NCBI RefSeq assembly: GCF_003719195.1
Contig: NZ_CP024996.1
Coordinates: 4,340,001-4,404,000 of the forward strand
DNA from: Herbaspirillum rubrisubalbicans
GTDB taxonomy: Bacteria > Pseudomonadota > Gammaproteobacteria > Burkholderiales > Burkholderiaceae_D
Direction: 5' to 3'
DNA length: 64,000 bases
The notes under the pieces were generated by a model. That model had not been told where the DNA came from. It searched no databases and saw only the letters and a list, made by a program, of their open reading frames with translations. Positions 26,086-35,318 of this stretch are shown piece after piece (position 1 is the first letter of the stretch; the number at the start of each line of letters is the position of its first letter). A program made the position numbers and the translations under genes.

Positions 26086-27578
26086 TGGACGCGTCCAACA
26101 TCCACTGGACCGCACTGTGGGTCTTCCTGTTCTTCTTCGTCCTGGTCACCGTGCTGGGTTTCATGGCCTCCAAATGGATGGCCGGCCCCAGCAACAAGGG
26201 CGCCCATCTCGATGAGTGGGGCCTGGGAGGCCGCAATTTCGGTACCTGGATCACCTGGTTCCTGGTGGGCGGCGACTTCTATACCGCCTACACCGTCATC
26301 GCCGTGCCGGCGCTGGTGTATGCGGTCGGGGCCTATGGCTTCTTCGCCCTGCCCTATACCATCCTGGTCTATCCCATCGTGTTCGTGATCATGCCCAAGC
26401 TGTGGCACGCCGCGCACAAGGCTGGTCACGTCACCGCCGCTGATGTGGTGTGGGGGCGCTATCAATCGCGTCCGCTGGAGTTTGCCGTCGCCCTGACCGG
26501 GGTCGTGGCCACCATGCCCTACATCGCCTTGCAACTGATCGGCATGGAAGTGGTGATCAAGGCGCTGGGCATGAGCGGTGAACTGCCGTTGCTGGCCGCG
26601 TTCGTGATCCTGGCGCTCTATACCTACTCGGCCGGCCTGCGGGCACCGGCGCTGATCGCCTTCGTCAAGGACATCATGATCTACATCGTGGTGCTGGTGG
26701 CGGTGGTGGTGGTGCCGGCCAAGCTGGGTGGCTATGGGGCGGTGTTCAATTCAGCCCGTGACGCCTTTGCGCTCAAGGGTGGCGCCACCGGCCTGACCTT
26801 GAAGCCCACCCAGTTCCTGCCCTTCGCCACGCTGGCGCTGGGTTCGGCACTGGCGGCCTTCATGTATCCGCACACCCTGACCGGCATCTTTGCCGCCAAG
26901 GACGCCAACACCATCCGCAAGAACGCGGTGTTCCTGCCGGCCTACACGGTCCTGCTGGGCTTGATCGCGCTGCTGGGCTACATGGCCTACGCGGCTGGCA
27001 TCAAGGTGCAGGCCAACAATGATGTGGTGCCGGCGCTGTTCAATACGCTGTTCCCGGGCTGGTTTGCCGGCTTCGCGTTTGCGGCCATTGCCATCGGTGC
27101 GCTGGTGCCGGCGGCGGTGATGTCCATTGGTGCCTCCAACCTCTTCACCCGCAACTTCTGGAAGCCTTACGTCAGTCCTGGCATCAGCCACGAGGGCGAA
27201 GCCAAGGTGGCCAAGGTAGTATCGCTGGTGGTCAAGTTCGGAGCGCTGATCTTCATCCTGTTCCTGCCCACCAAGTTCGCGCTGGACCTGCAACTGCTGG
27301 GCGGGGTATGGATCCTGCAGACCTTCCCGGCGCTGGTGTTCGGTCTGTTCGTGGGCTGGTTCGGTGCACGGGCGCTGCTGTGCGGCTGGGCGGTAGGTAT
27401 TGTCGGCGGTAGCTGGCTGGCCTTTATCGATGGTATCAAGCCGGTGCACAGCTTCATCGTCGGCGACCAGACCTATACCCTCTACACCGGCCTGATCGCA
27501 CTGGCCCTCAATGTGGTGGTGGCAGTGCTGGCCAACCTGGTGCTGGGCAAGGGGTCGCAACCAGCACTGAAGCGTTGA
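26082..27578 (+). CDS. sodium:solute symporter family permease (MctP-like)
   Basis: This 498-residue protein has about 13 hydrophobic segments and the SSS family features. These include LDEWGLGGRNFGTWITWFLV near the N-terminus, GDFYTAYTVIAVPALVYAVG, and the conserved ALGSALAAFMYPHTLTG segment. The combination with a DUF3311 partner is like monocarboxylate/acetate permeases such as MctP, but the substrate cannot be fixed from sequence. It overlaps DUF3311 by four bases. Confidence 0.9.
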   Translation: MMDASNIHWTALWVFLFFFVLVTVLGFMASKWMAGPSNKGAHLDEWGLGGRNFGTWITWFLVGGDFYTAYTVIAVPALVYAVGAYGFFALPYTILVYPIVFVIMPKLWHAAHKAGHVTAADVVWGRYQSRPLEFAVALTGVVATMPYIALQLIGMEVVIKALGMSGELPLLAAFVILALYTYSAGLRAPALIAFVKDIMIYIVVLVAVVVVPAKLGGYGAVFNSARDAFALKGGATGLTLKPTQFLPFATLALGSALAAFMYPHTLTGIFAAKDANTIRKNAVFLPAYTVLLGLIALLGYMAYAAGIKVQANNDVVPALFNTLFPGWFAGFAFAAIAIGALVPAAVMSIGASNLFTRNFWKPYVSPGISHEGEAKVAKVVSLVVKFGALIFILFLPTKFALDLQLLGGVWILQTFPALVFGLFVGWFGARALLCGWAVGIVGGSWLAFIDGIKPVHSFIVGDQTYTLYTGLIALALNVVVAVLANLVLGKGSQPALKR

Positions 27579-27659
27579 TGGCTTGAACCCATGTACCTTG
27601 CCCGATCGCCGTTCTGGTCTGGCGTTATCCGGAAAGTTGCAACGACCGGCAGACAACGA

Positions 27660-27781
27660 CGAGGGGCAAGGTCATGCGGACATGCGGACATGCTGTGGCG
27701 TGACCGCCACACGAACCGATCCTTCATTCGGTTGACGAACGATGTCCTCTGACATGCTCCTTTTCCAAGGAGCATTTTTTT
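27660..27781 (+). ncRNA. candidate small RNA or structured 3'UTR ending in an intrinsic terminator
   Basis: Tandem ATGCGGAC repeats are followed by three stem-loops in a row. The first is TGTGGCG with CGCCACA (loop TGAC). The second is AACCGA with TCGGTT. The third is a perfect 9-base stem, ATGCTCCTT with AAGGAGCAT (loop TTCC), followed by T7 at 27775-27781. Independent transcription is not shown; it may equally be the symporter 3'UTR. The 5' end is a guess. Confidence 0.4.
27754..27781 (+). terminator. intrinsic terminator
   Basis: ATGCTCCTT and AAGGAGCAT form a 9-bp stem with a TTCC loop, followed by a run of seven T. It lies 176 bases after the symporter stop. Confidence 0.85.
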
Positions 27782-28033
27782 CGGCATTACTCGGTGCATC
27801 CATGAGCACCAGCCCCTTCGCGGTGCTTGCATACGCACCGTGACAGGGCAATTTCAGGCAGTCTCTGGTGCAAGGCCAGTCAGTGTCGCCACGTATGGCG
27901 GCATTGCGCCGTTTATCTGAATACATCCATTAATCCACACTGGCTAATCAAAGCCCCGCTTTTGAACTAGAGTGCCTCCTTTGTCCGATCCGGGGCAGAC
28001 ACTCACAATCACAATAATCCGACGGAGTATTTC

Positions 28034-29605
28034 ATGGATTTCAGGCGGCTCAAGGTTTCTTCACGACTCATGCTGGGCTTTGGCAGCGTGCTCTTGTTGC
28101 TGTTGATTATCATCTCAATGGCCTTGCTGAAGATGGACCAGATCGATCAGCAGTTGAGCAGTATTACCGACGTCAACAATGCCGAGGTGCAACAACTCTC
28201 CATCATGCGTGCAGCCGTCTTTGAACAGTCGCTGGCATCGCGCGGCATCCTGATGAGCACCACGAGTGAAGAGCTGAAACAATACGCCGACCTGCTGCCG
28301 CAACAGATTTCCATCTACAGCGAAGCAGAAAAAACCCTGGCCAAGATGTTTGCCGAGGCGCCTGATACTACCGATACCGAGAAAAAAGCCATCATCCTCA
28401 TCCAGCAACAATCGGCCGAGGTATTGCCTCGGCTACAGCAGTTGATCAAGGCAGTCCGGGATAACGACAGCGACGCCATCAAGGCCGTCCTGGCTGCTAG
28501 CCCCCTGAGCCGGCTGCAGGCGCAACGTCGCGCGACGCTGGCCGAACTCGCACGCTTCGAAGACAAACTCAACGGCGAGGCCAGGGACGACGCCAAGGCG
28601 CTCTACAAGACGGCGCGCCGATTGATCGTCACATTGGGGGTGCTGGCCTTGCTGCTGGGCATGGTCAGCGCCATCCTCATCATCAGGAGCGTGGTGAAGC
28701 AACTCGGCGGTGAACCCGCCGACGCGGCCGAACTGGCGTCCCTGATCGCCAAGGGCGACCTGCGTCGGGAAGTCAACGTCGCCAGCGCCGATCCGGCCAG
28801 CCTGATGATGTCGATGAAAAGCATGAACACAGCGCTGCGAGACATCGTGCGCGAGGTGCGCGCAGGAACCGATGCCATCACCACCGCCAGCACCGAGATT
28901 GCCGCCGGCAACCTGGACCTATCTTCCCGTACCGAGGAACAAGCCAGTTCCCTGGAGCAAACCGCCTCGGCCATGGAACAACTGGTGGCCACCGTCAAGA
29001 ACAATGCCGATAGCGCCGGCCAGGCCAATCAGCTGGCCGAGCAAGCCTCTGCGGTGGCCTCCGAAAGCGGCCAGCTGGTGCAGGAAGTGGTGAGCACCAT
29101 GGCGGCCATCGATGCCTCCTCGAAGAAAATCGTCGACATCATCAGCGTGATCGATGGCATTTCCTTCCAGACCAATATCCTGGCGCTCAATGCGGCCGTG
29201 GAAGCCGCACGTGCCGGTGAACAGGGACGCGGTTTTGCCGTGGTGGCCTCGGAAGTGCGCAGCCTGGCCCAGCGCAGTTCTACCGCCGCGCGGGAAATCA
29301 AGGCGCTCATCGACGACTCGGTGGACAAGGTTGCCACTGGCAGCGCTCTGGTCAATCAGGCTGGCCAGACCATGCACGAGGTCGTCACCAGCGTGGAGCG
29401 CGTGGTCTCGGTGATCGGTGCCATCAGTGCAGCCAGCAGCGAGCAGAGCAAGGGCATTGATGAAATCAACCATGCCATCGCCCAGATGGATCAGGTCACG
29501 CAGCAGAATGCGGCCTTGGTGGAACAGGCTGCGGCGGCTTCGCAATCCCTGCAGGCACAGGCGCGCAAGCTCAGTGGCGTAGTGGAAGTGTTCGTGGTGG
29601 CATAA
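28034..29605 (+). CDS. methyl-accepting chemotaxis protein with four-helix-bundle sensor
   Basis: This 523-residue receptor has a transmembrane helix at about 11-33. A periplasmic helical domain of about 155 residues follows (4HB_MCP type, with the second helix at about 195-214). A short HAMP-like linker is followed by a full cytoplasmic signalling domain. The hairpin tip reads [20 protein letters not shown], and the methylation helices include [20 protein letters not shown]. The ligand is not known. The C-terminus is VVEVFVVA, without a CheR-binding pentapeptide. The next gene is a CheW-fusion protein, so the two may work together. Confidence 0.94.
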   Translation: MDFRRLKVSSRLMLGFGSVLLLLLIIISMALLKMDQIDQQLSSITDVNNAEVQQLSIMRAAVFEQSLASRGILMSTTSEELKQYADLLPQQISIYSEAEKTLAKMFAEAPDTTDTEKKAIILIQQQSAEVLPRLQQLIKAVRDNDSDAIKAVLAASPLSRLQAQRRATLAELARFEDKLNGEARDDAKALYKTARRLIVTLGVLALLLGMVSAILIIRSVVKQLGGEPADAAELASLIAKGDLRREVNVASADPASLMMSMKSMNTALRDIVREVRAGTDAITTASTEIAAGNLDLSSRTEEQASSLEQTASAMEQLVATVKNNADSAGQANQLAEQASAVASESGQLVQEVVSTMAAIDASSKKIVDIISVIDGISFQTNILALNAAVEAARAGEQGRGFAVVASEVRSLAQRSSTAAREIKALIDDSVDKVATGSALVNQAGQTMHEVVTSVERVVSVIGAISAASSEQSKGIDEINHAIAQMDQVTQQNAALVEQAAAASQSLQAQARKLSGVVEVFVVA

Positions 29606-29783
29606 ATCTTGGGGTAATCCCTCTGCTGGTCGGGAGCAGGGGCAATGGCGTTCGTTTCTTCAATGCATGAGATTGACCCATCTTGCGAGAATCGGAATAC
29701 CTTGCGCTCCCGGGGTCGGCACTGGCTTGCTCTTTGCTTATCTGTCTTGAGTAATCCCGCACCTCGCCTGCCCTCACCCGACT

Positions 29784-32327
29784 ATGAATAAGAATAAACA
29801 GAGCCAGCATTTCCTGCGCCATATGCCCGCCATCGTCGACTGCGAACGCGCGTTGCGGGAACTCAGTGGGGCATGGCGCCTGATCGAGTCCACCACCAAG
29901 ATGGTATGTCCAGCAGAAGCCAAGAGCATCTTGCCGACCATCAAGATCACGCGGGAAGGTTTCAACCAACTGGAAAAGCGGCTCATTGCCAACCTGGTTG
30001 AGCAGAACATCAGCAAGGTGGTACAGGAGTTCGACTTCAAGGCCAGGGTCATCATCGACATCGTGGTGCGCAATCTCTTCGAGCGCACTGCCGATGTCGG
30101 CTTCCTGGCCATGGATGACGCCATCCGCAGCTTCATCCTGGAGGGACCGGAGGCGGACTCGCGCGAGATCGTCGAGCGCTTGCAGGCCTATCGACAGAAA
30201 TACACCGTCTACGATGAAATCTTCATACTCGATACAGAAGGCCGCGTGCTGGCCCATCTGGATCAGGACAACGCGGTCGAATGTTCATATGATCCCCTGG
30301 TGGCGCGTACCCTGGCCGCAGCGGGCTATGTGGAGACCTTTGCCGTATCCGATCTGCGCGGCGGCCAGCGCGCGCTGATCTATTCCCACAAGATCGTCGA
30401 TCCGGCCGATGGCCAACCTATCGGCGTACTGTGCCTGTGTTTCCCGGTGGCCGTGGAGATGAATGACATCTTCAGCGGCTTGCGCAAACCCCATGACCGC
30501 AGTGTCATGCTCATGCTCGATGGCGAAGGTCGGGTCATTGCCAGCAGCGATAGCCAACACGTACCCGTCGGGTGCATCGTGCCCCTGGCGCTGGAGGACT
30601 CCTATCAGATCGTCAGCCATGCCGGCCGCGAGTACCTGGCGCGCACCTGCGCCGCGCGCAATTATCAGGGCTACAGTGGCCCGGGTTGGTTCGGCCATGT
30701 GATGGTGGCCTGCGATCTGGCTTTCCGCCAACCCAACCAGGACATGCTGGCGCAATATGATCCGCAGTTGCTGGCCGGGGTGATGTCCCATGCCAAGTCA
30801 TTCTGCCCGCCGCTGCACGATGTCACCACCATGGCAGACGCCATCAATCATTCGCTGCGACGGGTGGTATGGAATGGCAAGATCATGGCTTCGGGCGAGG
30901 CCGGTGACCTGTTGCGGCTCAAGGCCATCCTGCAGGAAATCAGCCAGACCGGCGATGAGACCAATGAGGTATTCCGCAAATCGATCCTGGACTTGTACGC
31001 CACCGCCCTGTCTGCCAACTTGCAGGATGGGCAGTACATCTCGCGCCTGATGGTCGACATCATGGATCGCAATCTCTATGAGCGCGCCAATGATTGTCGA
31101 TGGTGGTCGCTCACGCCGCGTCTGCGGCAAATTATGGCCAAGGAAGTGCGCAGTGCCGCCGAGCTGGCGGAGATGACCGCCATCCTCAGTGCCATCAACG
31201 CGCTCTACACAGTCTATGCCAGGCTGGTGGTATTCGATGCCCAGGGGCGCATCGTGGCCACCAGCTCACCGTTGGCAGATGGCAGCGAGCTCATTGGCAC
31301 CTACGTCGAGCCACAGTTGCTGCGCGATACGCTACACCTCACCGACGCCAGCCAATACTGCGTCTCGCCCTTCGCGCCCACGCCGCTGTATGACGGTGCG
31401 GCCACCTATCTCTACTGTGCCGCCCTGTTCCATCCAGAGCGCGCCCAGGCTATGGGCGGCATCGCCGTGGTCTTCGACGCCACCCCGGAGTTCGCCAACA
31501 TGCTGGCCGGGGCACTGCCGGAGCACCCTGGGGCATTCGCCGCCTACACCGATCGCCACGGCCAGGTGATTTCCAGTACCCATGCCGATTACCCACCGGG
31601 CAGCGTGCTGCCACTGGGCAGCAAGGCCAGTGCCGGTGCCAATGGCAGCAGTACTGCGGATATCAGGATTCACGAAGGCAGCTACATGGTGGTGGGACAC
31701 ACCACCTCGTTCGGTTATCGCGAATACAAGAACGATGGGCAGTACGTCAATGATGTGATCGCCAGTGTCTTCGTGCCGATTGGCCAGCAGAGCGATGCCG
31801 AGCCCGCACTGGAAAGCTCGAGCGTGGAAGCCACACCCTGCACCGGCCCCAAGCGCGAATTTGCCAGTATCCGGCTCGATGGCGCAACCTTTGCGCTGCC
31901 CGCCGCTCAGGTGGTCGAATCCATCGAAGCCGAACGTATGCTCTCCACCTCGACCTTCAAGCCGGTGCTGGCCGGCGCCCTGGATTACCAGGACGGCAGC
32001 GGTGCGGCCTCGGTCTTCGTGCCGGTGGTGGATATGCGCCAGCTATTGATGGGCAGCAGCACTGCGCAGCACCAGGGCAAGGAAATCATCATCGTTCGTC
32101 ATGCCGGAAGAACGGTGGGGCTGCTGGTCGATAGCCTGCATGATGTCCTGGAGTTCGGCGAGATCCATATCGATGCCGCCTTCCGGATTCCCGGCTCCGA
32201 ACACAACTATATCTGCAACCTGATTCGCACCGCCGACGCCGGCAGCACGATCCAGGTAATCGACGTGGAGCGCATCGTCACGCTCTTCTTCGCACCGCGC
32301 AAGAAAGAATTGTCGACGATGTCGTAA
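29784..32327 (+). CDS. cytoplasmic tandem sensory-module protein with C-terminal CheW-like domain
   Basis: The 847-residue protein has no signal peptide or membrane segment that I can find. Residues about 60-330 and 395-670 are two similar modules, probably Cache/PAS-like sensor domains. Aligned landmarks are NLFER (97-101) with YTVYDEIFILDTEGRV (140-155), and NLYER (430-434) with YTVYARLVVFDAQGRI (475-490). The final 160 residues are CheW-like (FASIRLDGATFALPAAQVVE, VPVVDMRQLL, TVGLLVDSLHDVLEF). It is likely a soluble sensor that docks on chemoreceptor arrays. It starts 178 bases after the chemoreceptor gene, and no clear ribosome site was seen. The ligand is unknown. Confidence 0.82.
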   Translation: MNKNKQSQHFLRHMPAIVDCERALRELSGAWRLIESTTKMVCPAEAKSILPTIKITREGFNQLEKRLIANLVEQNISKVVQEFDFKARVIIDIVVRNLFERTADVGFLAMDDAIRSFILEGPEADSREIVERLQAYRQKYTVYDEIFILDTEGRVLAHLDQDNAVECSYDPLVARTLAAAGYVETFAVSDLRGGQRALIYSHKIVDPADGQPIGVLCLCFPVAVEMNDIFSGLRKPHDRSVMLMLDGEGRVIASSDSQHVPVGCIVPLALEDSYQIVSHAGREYLARTCAARNYQGYSGPGWFGHVMVACDLAFRQPNQDMLAQYDPQLLAGVMSHAKSFCPPLHDVTTMADAINHSLRRVVWNGKIMASGEAGDLLRLKAILQEISQTGDETNEVFRKSILDLYATALSANLQDGQYISRLMVDIMDRNLYERANDCRWWSLTPRLRQIMAKEVRSAAELAEMTAILSAINALYTVYARLVVFDAQGRIVATSSPLADGSELIGTYVEPQLLRDTLHLTDASQYCVSPFAPTPLYDGAATYLYCAALFHPERAQAMGGIAVVFDATPEFANMLAGALPEHPGAFAAYTDRHGQVISSTHADYPPGSVLPLGSKASAGANGSSTADIRIHEGSYMVVGHTTSFGYREYKNDGQYVNDVIASVFVPIGQQSDAEPALESSSVEATPCTGPKREFASIRLDGATFALPAAQVVESIEAERMLSTSTFKPVLAGALDYQDGSGAASVFVPVVDMRQLLMGSSTAQHQGKEIIIVRHAGRTVGLLVDSLHDVLEFGEIHIDAAFRIPGSEHNYICNLIRTADAGSTIQVIDVERIVTLFFAPRKKELSTMS

Positions 32328-32337
32328 GCAGGCGGGC

Positions 32338-33189
32338 TCAAAGCTTTTCGGTTTCGCCACTCTTGGGCTGCCACTTCATCAGGCGCTTCTCGATCACGCC
32401 CACGGCCAGGTCCAGCACCAGCGCAAAGACGGTCAGCACAACGATGCCGGCAAAGACGGTGTTGATGTCGAAGCTGCCTTCGGCCTGCAAAATCAGGTAG
32501 CCGACACCGCGCGCCGACCCCAGATACTCACCCACCACGGCGCCCACGAAGGCCAGGCCGATGGAGGTATGCAAGCTGGAAAACACCCACGAGGTGGCCG
32601 AGGGCAGGTAGACCGTGCGCAGCAACTGGCGCGCATTGGCGCCCAACATACGGGCATTGGCCAAGACCACCGGGCTGACTTCCTTGACGCCCTGATAGAC
32701 GTTGAAGAAGACGATGAAAAACACCAGCGTGACCGCCAGCGCGACCTTGGACCAGATGCCCAGGCCGAACCACATGGCGAAGATCGGCGCCAGGATCACG
32801 CGCGGCATGGAGTTGGCCGCCTTGACATAGGGATCGAGAATGGCCGAGGCCGTCGGCGAGAGGGCTAGCCACAGACCGATGCCCAGGCCGAAGACGGTGC
32901 CGATGATGAAGGCCAGCACGGTTTCGGTGAGCGTGATCAAGAGGTGCGAATAGATCTCGGCGGGGAAATTGAGTGTGAAGAAAGTGGTATCACCGAAGCC
33001 CACTTCCAGCGAGCCGCTGCCCACCGTGAACCACTCCCAGATACGCTGCGCCACCTTCAGCGGCTCGCCGAAGAAAAACGCCGTCTGCGGGTTGCGAGTG
33101 GCCACATGCCATACCAGCAGCACGATGGCCAGGACCATCAATTGCCAGAAGCGGATGTTCTTGTGATTCGGTTTCAGTAATTTCCACAT
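32338..33189 (-). CDS. ABC transporter permease (SsuC/TauC/NrtB family)
   Basis: The 283-residue membrane protein has six hydrophobic segments and the binding-protein-dependent permease signature. This covers SMPRVILAPIFAMWFGLGIW and the following VVFFNVYQGVKEV. The type is typical for import of sulfonates, taurine, nitrate or pyrimidine precursors. It is the last gene of a substrate-binding protein - ATPase - permease set. Its stop is ten bases from the convergent CheW-fusion gene, with no terminator visible between them. Confidence 0.92.
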   Translation of the reverse strand: MWKLLKPNHKNIRFWQLMVLAIVLLVWHVATRNPQTAFFFGEPLKVAQRIWEWFTVGSGSLEVGFGDTTFFTLNFPAEIYSHLLITLTETVLAFIIGTVFGLGIGLWLALSPTASAILDPYVKAANSMPRVILAPIFAMWFGLGIWSKVALAVTLVFFIVFFNVYQGVKEVSPVVLANARMLGANARQLLRTVYLPSATSWVFSSLHTSIGLAFVGAVVGEYLGSARGVGYLILQAEGSFDINTVFAGIVVLTVFALVLDLAVGVIEKRLMKWQPKSGETEKL

Positions 33190-33234
33190 GGTTCTGATTC
33201 TCTTCCCTGATCCTTGCTTCTGATGGCTTACGGC

Positions 33235-34044
33235 TTACGCGGCACGCTTCTGTTGTTGGTAACCCTTGAGGACTTCATCGCGCAGCACATCCCAGATCTG
33301 CTGGTGCAATTCGACGAAGCGCGGGTGCATACGGATTTCGGCCACGTCGCGCGGGCGCGGCAGGTCGATCCTGAATTCGCCAATGGGGTGCGTGCCGGGT
33401 CCGGCCGCCAGCACGATCACGCGGTCGGACATGGCGATGGCTTCATCCAGATCGTGGGTGATGAAGAGCACGGCCTTCTTCTTGGCATTCCATAATTCCA
33501 GCACTTCGTTTTCCATCAGTTGCCGGGTCTGGATGTCCAGGGCAGAGAAGGGTTCATCCATCAGGATGATGTCCGGGTCCAGGATCAGGGTCTGCGCCAG
33601 CGCCACGCGCTTGCGCATCCCGCCGGAGAGCTGGTGCGGGTAGCGGTCGCCAAAGCCTTGCAGGCCGACGCGCGCCAGCCATTGCTGTCCCAGTTCTTCG
33701 GCGGACTTTTCATCATGGCCACGATACTGCAGGCCGGCGATCACGTTTTGCAGGGCGCTGCGCCAGGGCATGAGCGCTTCGGCCTGGAACATGTAGCCGG
33801 CGCGACGGTTGATGCCTTGCAACGGTTCACCGAAGACCTTGACGCTGCCCGAGGAGGGTTGCAACAGGCCAGCGCCGACATTGAGCAAGGTCGACTTGCC
33901 GCAACCGGTGGGGCCGACCACGGAAACGAATTCGCCGGGGGCAATCGCCAGATCGGTATTGGCCACTGCCGTGTAGCGCTGGGAGCGGTCGTCCTTGGAG
34001 ACGAAGGTGCAGGTAATGTTGTCGAACTGGAGGGCTGGCGTCAT
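33235..34044 (-). CDS. ABC transporter ATP-binding protein (SsuB/TauB/NrtD family)
   Basis: This 269-residue ATPase has Walker A GPTGCGKST, the Q-loop in YMFQAEALMPWRSAL, the signature LSGGMRKRVALAQ, Walker B DIILMDEPFSALD and the H-loop in FITHDLDEA. The ATG at 34044 gives MTPALQFDNI; a GTG eight codons upstream is possible. Neither has a strong ribosome site. The domain order and short C-terminus fit the sulfonate/nitrate importer branch. The permease gene starts 45 bases downstream. Confidence 0.93.
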   Translation of the reverse strand: MTPALQFDNITCTFVSKDDRSQRYTAVANTDLAIAPGEFVSVVGPTGCGKSTLLNVGAGLLQPSSGSVKVFGEPLQGINRRAGYMFQAEALMPWRSALQNVIAGLQYRGHDEKSAEELGQQWLARVGLQGFGDRYPHQLSGGMRKRVALAQTLILDPDIILMDEPFSALDIQTRQLMENEVLELWNAKKKAVLFITHDLDEAIAMSDRVIVLAAGPGTHPIGEFRIDLPRPRDVAEIRMHPRFVELHQQIWDVLRDEVLKGYQQQKRAA

Positions 34045-34114
34045 GGCAATGCGGGCCGGTAGGGCCACGGTGGGTGGTACGGAGGCAGGGACATCGACTC
34101 CACTGTGCAGAAGT

Positions 34115-34140
34115 GCAAATGCCCGTTGCCGGGCATTTGC
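34115..34140 (-). other. perfect 11-bp hairpin between substrate-binding and ATPase genes
   Basis: GCAAATGCCCG and CGGGCATTTGC are exact inverted repeats with a four-base loop. They lie in the 144-base gap between the substrate-binding gene and the ATPase gene. No T run follows on the minus strand. Its position fits an mRNA-stabilising or attenuating stem that lets the binding protein be made in excess. Confidence 0.6.
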
Positions 34141-34188
34141 GATACATTCGCGTCAACGGGAGCCGAGCTTGCGGAACCTTGGATCGAC

Positions 34189-35226
34189 TTACTTGTACTT
34201 GGCGTTGGCCTTCTGGACGAAGGCATTGGTGAAGGTCTTGGACAGATCGATCTGCTTGTCGGCCAGCGCCGGCTCGAAGGCCTTGAGCGTGCGCAGCGCT
34301 GTATCCGGGCCACCCGGCGGGAAGTAGCCGTCCGGCGAGATGGCCTGGCGCACCTTCATGAAGGCATCGATATAGAGCGAGCGGTCGCCCAGCAGATAGC
34401 TTTCCGGCACGGCCTTGATGATGTCGGAGGGGCCGGCCTTCTGAATCCACTTCAGCGCGCGCACCATGGCATTGGTCAGGGCTTGCGTGGTGTTGGGATA
34501 CTTCTGGATGAAGGCGGCCGGCGCATACAGCGTCGCTGCCGGCATCGGTCCACCGAAGACATCGTTGGTGTCCTTCAGGGTGCGGGTGTCGGCGATGATC
34601 TTGATCTCGTTGTGCTGCTCCAGCATGGAAATGACCGGATCGAGGTTGGCAATCGCATCGATCTGACCCGAGCGGATCGCCGAGATGGCGCCGGCAGCGG
34701 CCCCCACGCCGATGAAGGACACATCGGTGGGCTTCAGACCCGCCTTGGCCAGCACGTAGCTGGCCATGATGCTGGTGGAGGAGCCCGGTGCGGTGACTCC
34801 GATCTTCTTGCCCTTCAGATCAGCCACGCTCTTGTAGTTGGGCATGGTCTTGTTGTTGACCGCCAGCACGATCTGCGGAGCGCGGCCCTGCAGTACGAAG
34901 GCGACGATGGGCTGGTTCTTGGCCTGCATGTTGATGGTGTGCTCGTAAGCCCCAGAGACCACGTCGGCACTGCCGCCGACCATGGCCTGCAACGCCTTGG
35001 CGCCGCCAGCGAAGTCGGAAATCTCGACCTGCAAGCCTTCATCCTTGAAATAGCCGAGCTGTTCGGCAATGGTCAGGGGCAGATAGTAGAACAGGTTCTT
35101 GCCACCCACGGCGATGGAGACCTTGGGTTTTTCCAGTGCCTGTGCATCGGCGCTGCCGTTGAAGGAAAAGTAACCGGCCAGGAACAGGCCAGTGGCGATC
35201 AGCAATTGCTTCCAGCTCAATTTCAT
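34189..35226 (-). CDS. ABC transporter substrate-binding protein (SsuA/NMT1-like)
   Basis: The 345-residue protein has a signal peptide (MKLSWKQLLIATGLFLAGYF, cleavage near ADA-QA). It then has the NMT1/OpuAC-like fold: YYLPLTIAEQLGYFKDEGLQ, GGSADVVSGAYEH, and GVTAPGSSTSIMASYVLAKA. The family binds sulfonates, nitrate or pyrimidine-type ligands; the substrate here is not known. A GGAGGAG site five bases before the ATG indicates strong translation. It is the first gene of the transporter set and follows the CoA-transferase gene on the same strand by 92 bases. Confidence 0.9.
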   Translation of the reverse strand: MKLSWKQLLIATGLFLAGYFSFNGSADAQALEKPKVSIAVGGKNLFYYLPLTIAEQLGYFKDEGLQVEISDFAGGAKALQAMVGGSADVVSGAYEHTINMQAKNQPIVAFVLQGRAPQIVLAVNNKTMPNYKSVADLKGKKIGVTAPGSSTSIMASYVLAKAGLKPTDVSFIGVGAAAGAISAIRSGQIDAIANLDPVISMLEQHNEIKIIADTRTLKDTNDVFGGPMPAATLYAPAAFIQKYPNTTQALTNAMVRALKWIQKAGPSDIIKAVPESYLLGDRSLYIDAFMKVRQAISPDGYFPPGGPDTALRTLKAFEPALADKQIDLSKTFTNAFVQKANAKYK

Positions 35227-35318
35227 TATGTCTCCTCCGAGTGTGGATGGGGGGTACCGCTTCTTGTCCAGCTTGTTGCAGGCAACCCCGTGCAGGCGCC
35301 CGCCTTTGTCAGGCTGCT

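Larger units (their letters stand above)
27579..28033. other. 455-bp gene-free stretch between symporter and chemoreceptor genes
   Basis: No coding gene is supported. The first 200 bases contain a series of hairpins ending in an intrinsic terminator (listed separately). The last 230 bases become AT-rich and should contain the promoter of the chemoreceptor gene; a CGGAG ribosome site lies at 28023-28027. No sigma-28 flagellar-type promoter could be recognised. Confidence 0.55.

Noticed and set aside
27672..27926. 84-codon minus-strand frame after the symporter gene
   Set aside because: It crosses the hairpins and terminator and has no ribosome site.
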